DNA of 6,309 bases from Erythrobacter donghaensis. GTDB taxonomy: Bacteria; Pseudomonadota; Alphaproteobacteria; Sphingomonadales; Sphingomonadaceae. Made by a program: the position numbers and the translations under genes. The DNA is taken from NCBI RefSeq assembly GCF_001557325.1, contig NZ_LSJS01000082.1, positions 1 to 6,309 of the forward strand, in the 5' to 3' direction. The notes below the pieces were generated by a model. That model saw only the letters and a list, made by a program, of their open reading frames with translations, was not told the DNA's origin and did not search any database. Shown piece after piece: positions 1 through 4,935 of the stretch (within the stretch, counting starts at the first letter, position 1; each line of letters begins with the position of its first letter).

Positions 1-94
1 CGGCGGCAGGCTTGCGGCCGGGGCCAGCGCCTCCCGCGCAACCGCCGAGCGCCGCCGCCAGCAGCGCGGCGGTGAGGAGCGGGCGGCGCCTCAC
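1..94 (-). CDS. Predicted lipoprotein, N-terminal part only (cut by window edge)
   Basis: Reading the minus strand from a GTG at 94-92 gives 31 codons, beginning MRRRPLLTAALLAAALGG and then CAGGAG. This is a textbook bacterial lipoprotein signal peptide: three arginines, a hydrophobic Leu/Ala stretch, then a lipobox-like L-G-G-C with Cys19 as the likely lipidated residue. The mature part starts with a Gly/Ala/Pro-rich linker and then leaves the window, so the functional domain is unseen. The GTG overlaps the TGA stop of the EI24-type gene in the tetranucleotide GTGA, which points to translational coupling in one operon. The purine run GGGAAGGGG just upstream could serve as ribosome binding site. 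The family cannot be named from this fragment. Confidence 0.68.
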   Translation of the reverse strand, partial: MRRRPLLTAALLAAALGGCAGGAGPGRKPAA

Positions 95-795
95 CCCTTC
101 CCCCCGATCCGGCGCAGCACCAGATGCGTCCCCGCCGCAGCGCCCACCAGCGGGGCGACGAGGTTCACCAGCGGCACCGCCATCATCCCCGCCACCACGG
201 CGCCGAGCAGGATGCGCTCGGCGCGTGGCACGGGGTTGCCTCGCGTGTCGCCTTCACAGTGCCGCAGCCACGCCATGTCGGTGAGCTCGCGCCCGAGCAG
301 CACCGCGTTGACGCCAAGGAACACCAGCGCCGGGCCGATCGCGGTGAACACCAGCACCGCAGCGATTGGCAGCGCCAGCAGGTTGTAGCCGAGCGCCCGC
401 ATCAGGCCTTTGCTGGCCACCGCCACCTCGCGCGCCAGCGGCAGCGGCTGCGCGCGGCTCGCGAGCTCGGGGTAGTGCCGCGCCTCGACCGCCGCCACCA
501 CCTCGTCGGCGAAGAGCTGGAGCACCGCCAGCGCCACCACCCGGAACAGCAGCCAGAAGGCGAGGAGGCTCACCGCCAGCCACACCGCGACCACCAGCGG
601 GCCGGCCACCTCGGCCGGCAGCAGCGCGGCGATCCACGGGCTCTGCCGTAGCCATCCGAGGGCGAACCACATCCCGACGCTGGCCGCCGCGAACACCGCC
701 AGCGTCACCGCGACGCTCTTGAGCCCCACGTGGACGACAGCGCGGTCGCCCAGCTGGCCAAAGGCCTTCACGATCGCGGCAGGAACGGCGGACAT
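91..795 (-). CDS. EI24/CysZ-family integral membrane protein
   Basis: The product is 234 residues and mostly hydrophobic, with four main membrane blocks near residues 25-48, 63-92, 136-168 and 194-225. The second to fourth are long enough to be re-entrant or paired helices. Two features match the EI24 domain family, which includes the sulfate transporter CysZ. One is the acidic loop FADEVVAAVEARHYP (about 95-109) after the second block. The other is NAVLLGREL (about 163-171) after the third, resembling the N-x-LLGRE signature of the family. The ATG at 795-793 is preceded by GGATGATAC, so GGA is a plausible short Shine-Dalgarno. Its stop overlaps the start of the lipoprotein gene downstream. 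Sulfate transport is only one possibility: no cysteine-biosynthesis gene is nearby, and sphingomonad members are normally annotated only as EI24 domain proteins. Confidence 0.85.
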   Translation of the reverse strand: MSAVPAAIVKAFGQLGDRAVVHVGLKSVAVTLAVFAAASVGMWFALGWLRQSPWIAALLPAEVAGPLVVAVWLAVSLLAFWLLFRVVALAVLQLFADEVVAAVEARHYPELASRAQPLPLAREVAVASKGLMRALGYNLLALPIAAVLVFTAIGPALVFLGVNAVLLGRELTDMAWLRHCEGDTRGNPVPRAERILLGAVVAGMMAVPLVNLVAPLVGAAAGTHLVLRRIGGKG

Positions 796-924
796 GTATC
801 ATCCGATGCGCACCCGGCCCTGCGAAGTCAACGCGCCTGCACTGCACCGCACACAGATCGCTTGGCGAGGGGCCCGAAGGCCGCTAGGCGCTCCCGCAAT
901 CCACCATCCAAGGAAGAGCCGCCC
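796..924. promoter_or_regulatory. Divergent intergenic region between the EI24-type gene and the PfkB kinase
   Basis: This 129-base gap separates two divergent starts and must carry promoters for both unless transcription begins elsewhere. On the minus strand TTGACT (831-826) is a good -35-like hexamer, but the sequence 17 bases on is CATCGG, a poor -10. On the plus strand TTGGCG (862-867) is followed at 17 bases by TAGGCG, also weak. AGGAAG at 911-916, eight bases before the GTG at 925, is a convincing ribosome binding site for the kinase. No operator-like palindrome stands out. Confidence 0.4.
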
Positions 925-1926
925 GTGCCCGAGACCACCCCGCCCCGCTACGACGTCATCGCCATCGGCAACGCCGTGGTCGACGTGATCGCCTCCTGCG
1001 AGGAGGAGCTGATCACCGAGCTCCAGCTCAACCGCGGCGGGATGACCCTGATCGACGAGGCGCGCGCCGAGGAGCTCTACGAAGCCATGCCTCCCGCGCG
1101 CGAAGTCTCGGGCGGCTCTGCGGCCAACACGCTGGCGGGGCTGGCGACGCTCGGCCTGCAATGCGCCTTCATCGGCCAGGTCGCCGAGGACCAGCTCGGC
1201 AAGGTGTTCCGCCACGACATGCGCGCCACCGGCATCGACTTCGACACGCCGGCGCGCACCGGCGAACCCGCCACCGGCCGCGTGCTCATCTTCGTGACGC
1301 CCGATGGCGAGCGCACCATGAACACCTTCCTCGGCGCAGGCCAGTTCCTGCCCGCCGCCGCGCTCGACGAGGCGCTGATCGCCAGCGGCGCGATCCTCTA
1401 TCTCGAAGGCTACCTGTGGGACCCCGAAGAGCCCCGCCGCGCGATGCGCCGCGCGATCGAGGTCGCCCGCGCGGCCGGCCGCAAGATCGCCTTCACCGCC
1501 TCCGAAAGCTTCGTGATCGACCGCCACGGTGACGATTTCCGCGCGATGATCGAGGAAGGCATCATCGACATCCTGTTCGTCAACGAGAGCGAACTCGCCA
1601 CGCTGACGGGCGAATCTGACTTCGAGACGGGCCTCGCGCAGGTCGCCGACAAGGTGCCGGTGCTGGTCGCGACCCGGAGCGAGAAGGGCGCGGTCGCCAT
1701 CGCCCATGGCGAGCGGGCCGAGGTCGCCGCGGTGCCGGTCGTCAAGGTGGTCGACACCACCGGCGCGGGCGACCAGTTCGCGGCGGGCTTCCTGTCGGGC
1801 TACGCCAAGGGCGAGCCGCTGACGCGGTGCCTGAAGCGCGGCGCGATCTGCGCCTCGGAGGTGATCTCGCACTACGGCCCGCGGCCCGAGGCGGACATGG
1901 TGAAGCTGATGGAAGAACGGTTGTAA
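925..1926 (+). CDS. PfkB-family carbohydrate/nucleoside kinase (adenosine kinase-like)
   Basis: A 333-residue cytoplasmic kinase of the ribokinase/PfkB fold. Visible motifs are the N-terminal strand AIGNAVVD (13-20), GGSAANT (63-69, substrate-binding glycines of signature 1), NESE (220-223, the NxxE motif linked to Mg and phosphate handling) and DTTGAGDQFAAGFL (277-290, signature 2). In that last motif GAG forms the anion hole and Asp283 is the expected catalytic base. Length is normal for the family. Close relatives in alphaproteobacteria are annotated as adenosine kinase (adenosine + ATP to AMP + ADP, purine salvage), but substrate cannot be read from motifs and a sugar kinase remains possible. 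The frame stays open upstream to an ATG at 730. I chose GTG 925 because AGGAAG lies 8 bases before it, the fold begins a few residues later, and the extension is arginine-rich and overlaps the divergent gene. It probably has its own transcription unit. Confidence 0.92.
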   Translation: MPETTPPRYDVIAIGNAVVDVIASCEEELITELQLNRGGMTLIDEARAEELYEAMPPAREVSGGSAANTLAGLATLGLQCAFIGQVAEDQLGKVFRHDMRATGIDFDTPARTGEPATGRVLIFVTPDGERTMNTFLGAGQFLPAAALDEALIASGAILYLEGYLWDPEEPRRAMRRAIEVARAAGRKIAFTASESFVIDRHGDDFRAMIEEGIIDILFVNESELATLTGESDFETGLAQVADKVPVLVATRSEKGAVAIAHGERAEVAAVPVVKVVDTTGAGDQFAAGFLSGYAKGEPLTRCLKRGAICASEVISHYGPRPEADMVKLMEERL

Positions 1927-1931
1927 GCGGA

Positions 1932-1956
1932 CAAAGCGGACACTGTGTCCGCTTTG
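1932..1956. terminator. Strong palindrome after the PfkB kinase, possible bidirectional terminator
   Basis: CAAAGCGGACAC (1932-1943) and GTGTCCGCTTTG (1945-1956) are perfect 12-base complements around a single T. In RNA this would fold as about a 10-bp stem with the loop ACTGT. It starts six bases after the kinase stop, in a convergent gap, where a terminator is expected. There is no uridine run after the stem on either strand, so it is not a classical intrinsic terminator; it may stall polymerase, protect a 3' end, or be a protein-binding palindrome. Confidence 0.5.
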
Positions 1957-2084
1957 CTCCGGCGAGATTCCTGTTATCTTGCCAATGAGTTATCCTTCAT
2001 CGGACAATGCGGACGGACAGGGGAACAGGCCCCGTTTTGCGTGCCTGTGCCATATGCGGGGCTGACGATGCGAAAGAGCGGGAC

Positions 2085-2169
2085 GGAGCCTGGAGCCTGT
2101 CCTGGTTAGGCTCTAAACCCGCGATACCCCTGTAGGAAAGCGCCGTCGGTCTTAGAGCCTGTCCTGGTT
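2085..2169. repeat. GAGCCT repeat cluster with a 15-base direct repeat
   Basis: GAGCCTGTCCTGGTT occurs identically at 2093-2107 and 2155-2169, a 62-base offset. GGAGCCT is tandemly duplicated at 2085-2091 and 2092-2098. AGGCTCTA (2108-2115) is the exact reverse complement of TAGAGCCT (2153-2160), and it pairs with TGGAGCCT (2091-2098) with one G-U, so alternative hairpins are possible. The right copy ends at the base adjoining the stop codon of the membrane-protein gene. The structure resembles a small interspersed repeat, but no transposase or target-site duplication is evident. Confidence 0.55.
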
Positions 2170-2988
2170 CTAGGTCGCAGCCGCCGCGCGCCGCACCGGG
2201 GTCTTGCCCGCCTCCCAGCCCAGCCACGCCGCCGCGCCCCCGGCCGCAACGCCCAGCGCCAGGCTCACCGCAGGCGGGATCGCCGCATAGGCCGCAAAGC
2301 CTGCGGTGATCGCCGGGATGAAGGGCGCAAACCACATGACCACGCCCTGCACCGCCGCGAAGCCCGCCGCGACCAGCCAGGGCGCGCCGTGCTTGCGGTT
2401 GCGCCACCACAGCACCAGAGCAAAGACCGCCACCATCGCGTCACTGATCAGGATCGTATCGAGGATCGCGTGCGGAAACTTGCTCCCGATCACGTTCATC
2501 CATGGCAGGTAATCGCCCATCACCCGGCTGAACGGACTTTCGAACAGGATCAGCGGGGTCGCCAGCATGTAGCCGGCGTGGAGCTTCACATTGCGCCGGT
2601 GCTTGAGCGCCAGATAGAACAGCGTGAGGTACGCCGCGATCGCGATTCCCATCCCGATCCCGAAGGACGGGCCGAGCGCCATGGTCACAGGACCGTCTCC
2701 GGCTGCAAAATTGCCCGCGGTGAGGTTGATGATCATCACGAAGCCGAAGATCAGGAACGGGAACAGCGCGAAGCTCGCCCGCCCCATCCAGCGGTGCAGA
2801 TCGGTCGCGCGGCGCTGGATCACGACCTGCTGGGCGATCAGCAGCACCAGCCAGGTCATCGACGAGATCGCATGGACGTGGAAGGCGAGCGGGATCGGGC
2901 CGCTCGCGCCGAAATAGCTCGCCCAGAAACCGGTCATGATGACCAGCAGCACGAAACCCACGAAATACGGCGCAAGGCGATACGGCAT
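2170..2988 (-). CDS. Multi-spanning membrane protein with conserved-looking histidines, function unknown
   Basis: A 272-residue inner-membrane protein with about seven or eight hydrophobic segments, near residues 6-26, 40-57, 73-92, 104-127, 138-150, 172-194, 202-222 and 230-255. Histidines sit at or near segment ends: HVH (37-39), LHRWMGR (64-70), KHRR (129-132) and KLHAGYM (135-141). This layout recalls uncharacterised DUF2306/YozB-like membrane proteins and, more loosely, haem-binding four-helix proteins, but I cannot assign a family firmly. The start at ATG 2988-2986 is preceded by a GGGGGGA run eight or so bases upstream and gives the hydrophobic N-terminus directly. The gene lies 80 bases downstream of the cytochrome c gene on the same strand, so co-transcription is plausible. 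Its C-terminus is Ala-rich (RRAAAAT), and the TAG stop directly abuts a 15-base repeat. The TAG may lie inside repeat-related sequence. Confidence 0.8.
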   Translation of the reverse strand: MPYRLAPYFVGFVLLVIMTGFWASYFGASGPIPLAFHVHAISSMTWLVLLIAQQVVIQRRATDLHRWMGRASFALFPFLIFGFVMIINLTAGNFAAGDGPVTMALGPSFGIGMGIAIAAYLTLFYLALKHRRNVKLHAGYMLATPLILFESPFSRVMGDYLPWMNVIGSKFPHAILDTILISDAMVAVFALVLWWRNRKHGAPWLVAAGFAAVQGVVMWFAPFIPAITAGFAAYAAIPPAVSLALGVAAGGAAAWLGWEAGKTPVRRAAAAT

Positions 2989-3068
2989 CGAGATTCCCCC
3001 CTTCCCGATAGCGACCGTCTCGCGATGTATCACGTTCGCGGCAAGCGGGCAAAGGTGCCCTCGTGCGG

Positions 3069-3449
3069 CTACTTCGGCGGCACGTATCCCGCATCGCGCA
3101 GGGTCACCATGTAGGCGGCGATCTGGTCGATCTGCTTGCGGGTCAGGGTGAAATCCATGTCCTCGGGATAGTTGTGCGCATCCTCCAGCCAGTCGCCGAG
3201 CGATTTCTCGGAGAGGCCCGGCCGGTTGGCGATCGCGGCAAAGCTGGGGGAGGCGGGATTGGGCGAGAGAAACGGCGGCTCGACCGCATGGCACCCCCCG
3301 CAGGCCGCCTCGACAAAGGCCGGCGCGCGGGTGTCGGGTGAGGACGAGGTCGGCTTGCCCACCATCGGCGGCGGGTTTTCCGAGCCCGGCGCGGTGGAGC
3401 AGGCGGCGAGCGCGGTCAGGGCGATGAGCAGCACGGGACGATGGGTCAT
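3069..3449 (-). CDS. Small lipoprotein cytochrome c (class I, single haem)
   Basis: A 126-residue protein with a lipoprotein signal: MTHRPVLLIALTALAA then Cys17, lipobox L-A-A-C. A Pro/Ser-rich linker (about 18-43) follows, then one c-type domain. The haem motif is CGGCH at 50-54, with His54 as proximal ligand. Met98, in YPEDMDF, is the natural sixth ligand. The C-terminal helix (QIDQIAAYMVTLRDAG, about 106-121) is typical of small class I cytochromes. It should be exported, lipidated and haem-loaded at the periplasmic face. The electron donor and acceptor are unknown. The ATG at 3449-3447 is fixed by the signal peptide; the next methionine is residue 29. The Shine-Dalgarno is weak. A perfect FNR-type box lies 34 bases upstream of the start, and the histidine-rich membrane protein follows 80 bases downstream. 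Confidence 0.93.
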   Translation of the reverse strand: MTHRPVLLIALTALAACSTAPGSENPPPMVGKPTSSSPDTRAPAFVEAACGGCHAVEPPFLSPNPASPSFAAIANRPGLSEKSLGDWLEDAHNYPEDMDFTLTRKQIDQIAAYMVTLRDAGYVPPK

Positions 3450-3483
3450 GCTGGTCTTGTGAGCCTGCCGCGTCACGGCGTCC

Positions 3484-3497
3484 TTGATCGGGATCAA
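3484..3497. promoter_or_regulatory. FNR/FixK-type operator upstream of the cytochrome c gene
   Basis: TTGAT-CGGG-ATCAA is a perfect match to the TTGAT-N4-ATCAA consensus of FNR/FnrL/FixK regulators. It includes the C and G next to the half-sites that are often seen in alphaproteobacterial sites (TTGATC-N2-GATCAA on the minus strand). It is the only such site I found. Its centre is about 41 bases upstream of the first base of the cytochrome start codon. Class II activation (centre near -41.5) would therefore place transcription start at or near the ATG, implying a very short or absent leader; otherwise the site may repress. Confidence 0.72.
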
Positions 3498-3526
3498 ATT
3501 TGCTGCGGGTCGCCAGCACCCCTCTT

Positions 3527-3563
3527 CGTCGCCCCGTGCTTGACACGGGGGTCGGCTTTTTTC
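3527..3563 (+). repeat. REP-like hairpin unit, left copy
   Basis: The core CCCCGTGCTTGACACGGGG (3532-3550) is itself a hairpin: CCCCGTG, loop CTTGA, CACGGGG. GTCGGC and a run of six T (3557-3562) follow, so on the plus strand it looks like an intrinsic terminator, although no plus-strand gene reads into it. Similarity to the right copy continues over the flanks (CGTC before the core, GGCTT after it), making a unit of about 36 bases. Confidence 0.68.
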
Positions 3564-3580
3564 TTCCTTCCTATCGGACA

Positions 3581-3615
3581 GAGAAGCCAAGCCCCGTGTC
3601 AGGCACGGGGTGACG
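3581..3615 (-). repeat. REP-like hairpin unit, right copy (inverted), likely purD terminator
   Basis: On the minus strand the core is CCCCGTGCCTGACACGGGG (3610-3592), differing from the left copy's core at one base, and is followed by CTTGGCTTCTC. It begins ten to fifteen bases beyond the purD stop, where a terminator for purD is expected, and it would insulate the cytochrome promoter downstream. The two copies face each other across fewer than 20 bases, so a much longer cruciform or RNA hairpin is also possible. The pyrimidine-rich tail is not a clean U-run, so termination is only probable. Confidence 0.62.
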
Positions 3616-3624
3616 GGGAAGTAA

Positions 3625-4926
3625 TTAGACTTCGGCCTCGCGCGCCACCTCGCGCCAGCCGATGTCGCGGCGGCAAAAGCCGGTGGGGAAGGTGATCGCA
3701 TCGACCGCTGCGTAGGCCTTGGCCTGCGCTTCGGTGACGCTCGCGCCAGTCGCGGTGACGGCGAGCACCCGGCCCCCGTTCGCCACCAGCGCGCCGTCCT
3801 TCAGCGCGGTGCCGGCGTGGAAGATCTTGAGGTGGCGCTGATCTCTCGCACCCGTCTGGTCGCATGCCGAAATGTCGATCGCGCCGCCCTTCTCGGGCGT
3901 GCCGGGATAGCCGTTTGCGGCCATGATGACCGTGAGCGCATAGACCGCCTCGAATTCGGGCGATTCTTCGTCCAGTTCATCGAGCCTGCCGGTGGCGCAC
4001 AGCCACATGATGTTGGCCAGATCGTCGCGCAGCCGCATCATCAGCACCTGGCACTCCGGGTCGCCGAAGCGGGCGTTGTATTCGATCAGCTTGGGGCCGT
4101 CCGCGGTCAGCATCAGCCCGGCGAAGAGCACGCCCTGATAGGTGTTGCCCTCCTCGCGCATGGTGCGCACGGTCGGCTCGATGATCTCGGCCATGACGCG
4201 GGCCTGCAGTTCCGGTGTCAGCACCGGCGCGGGCGAATAGGCGCCCATGCCGCCGGTGTTGGGGCCGACATCGCCGTCGCCGACCCGCTTGTGGTCTTGC
4301 GCAGAGCCGAAGGGGACAATTGCCGTGCCGTCGGTCAGGGCGAAGAAGCTCGCTTCCTCGCCTTCCATGAATTCCTCGATCACCACCTGCGCGCCCGCGC
4401 CGCCGAAGGCCCCGCCGAACATGTCGGCGAGCGCGGCCTCGGCCTCGGCGAGGGTGGCGGCGATCACCACGCCCTTGCCCGCCGCGAGGCCATCGGCCTT
4501 GAGCACATAGGGCGCGGCGAAGCGGGCGAGCGCGGCGCGGGCCTCCTCAAGGCTGCTGGTGCGCACGTAACCGGCGGTGGGAATGCCCGCACGCTGGCAC
4601 AGGTCTTTCGTAAAGCCCTTGGAGCCCTCGAGCCGCGCCGCGGCCTGCGAGGGGCCGAACACCGGCACGCCCGCCGCCCTCAGCGAGTCCGAGAGGCCGT
4701 CCACCAGCGGCGCCTCCGGGCCGACGACGACGAGGCCGATCCGCTTCTCCGCACAGAAGGCGATCACCGCGCCGTGGTCCGTCACCTCCAGCGCCACGCA
4801 TTCCGCCTCCTCGGCGATGCCGGGATTTCCGGGGGCGGCGTAGAGCTTTGCAAGGCTCGGGGATTGCGCCAGCTTCCACGCCAGCGCATGTTCGCGGCCC
4901 CCAGAGCCCAAAAGCAGGATATTCAT
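3625..4926 (-). CDS. purD: Phosphoribosylamine--glycine ligase (GAR synthetase)
   Basis: PurD catalyses the second step of de novo purine synthesis, joining 5-phosphoribosylamine and glycine with ATP in the cytoplasm. The protein has 433 residues, a normal length. The N-domain starts with [17 protein letters not shown] (GSGGREH at 7-13) and has [10 protein letters not shown] (69-78). The ATP-grasp region shows GSKGFTK (101-107), [12 protein letters not shown] (143-154), [11 protein letters not shown] (184-194), [20 protein letters not shown] (209-228) and the metal-binding NARFGDPE (284-291). A GARS C-domain follows from about 330. The frame is open 37 codons further upstream, but ATG 4926-4924 gives the canonical N-terminus and has GGAG (4935-4932) five bases away. 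The start codon overlaps that of divergent xseA. A REP-like hairpin lies just past the stop. No other purine gene is adjacent. Confidence 0.98.
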   Translation of the reverse strand: MNILLLGSGGREHALAWKLAQSPSLAKLYAAPGNPGIAEEAECVALEVTDHGAVIAFCAEKRIGLVVVGPEAPLVDGLSDSLRAAGVPVFGPSQAAARLEGSKGFTKDLCQRAGIPTAGYVRTSSLEEARAALARFAAPYVLKADGLAAGKGVVIAATLAEAEAALADMFGGAFGGAGAQVVIEEFMEGEEASFFALTDGTAIVPFGSAQDHKRVGDGDVGPNTGGMGAYSPAPVLTPELQARVMAEIIEPTVRTMREEGNTYQGVLFAGLMLTADGPKLIEYNARFGDPECQVLMMRLRDDLANIMWLCATGRLDELDEESPEFEAVYALTVIMAANGYPGTPEKGGAIDISACDQTGARDQRHLKIFHAGTALKDGALVANGGRVLAVTATGASVTEAQAKAYAAVDAITFPTGFCRRDIGWREVAREAEV

Positions 4927-4935
4927 GGCCCCTCC
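4916..4935. promoter_or_regulatory. Overlapping divergent translation starts of purD and xseA
   Basis: CATG at 4924-4927 contains both start codons: ATG 4926-4924 on the minus strand for purD and ATG 4925-4927 on the plus strand for xseA. The xseA ribosome binding site AGGA (4916-4919, five bases from its ATG) lies in the first codons of purD. The purD site GGAGGGG (4935-4929 on the minus strand) lies in the first codons of xseA. No non-coding space is left, so each promoter must lie inside the neighbouring coding sequence. Confidence 0.78.

Larger units (their letters stand above)
1927..2169. other. Convergent, gene-free intergenic region rich in short repeats
   Basis: This 243-base stretch lies between two converging genes. 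I see no credible coding sequence: an open minus-strand frame crosses it but continues out of frame into the membrane-protein gene and looks like a shadow. Contents in order are the GCGGACA-based palindrome (1927-1956), more CGGACA/GCGGAC units (2001-2019), a short GGGG-AACAGG-CCCC stem followed by GTTTT (2020-2038, possibly a weak terminator on the plus strand), and the GAGCCT repeat cluster (2085-2169). Confidence 0.6.

Noticed and set aside
826..831. TTGACT as the -35 of a promoter for the EI24-type gene
   Set aside because: The -35 hexamer is good, but no acceptable -10 is found at 16-18 bases, so it is not reported as a promoter.
799..1872. Minus-strand open frame of 357 codons opposite the PfkB kinase
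   Set aside because: Antisense shadow of a protein with all family motifs; no recognisable domain of its own.
2020..2038. GGGG-AACAGG-CCCC stem followed by GTTTT as a definite intrinsic terminator
   Set aside because: A four-base-pair stem with only four T is too weak to call; it is noted only within the intergenic description.
1997..2410. Minus-strand open frame of 137 codons across the convergent gap
   Set aside because: Its first part is a different frame of the membrane-protein gene and the rest translates repeat sequence. It has no ribosome binding site and no protein-like pattern.
3450..3701. In-frame upstream extension of the cytochrome c gene
   Set aside because: It would run through the FNR box, both REP-like hairpins and into purD, and would bury the lipoprotein signal peptide inside the protein.
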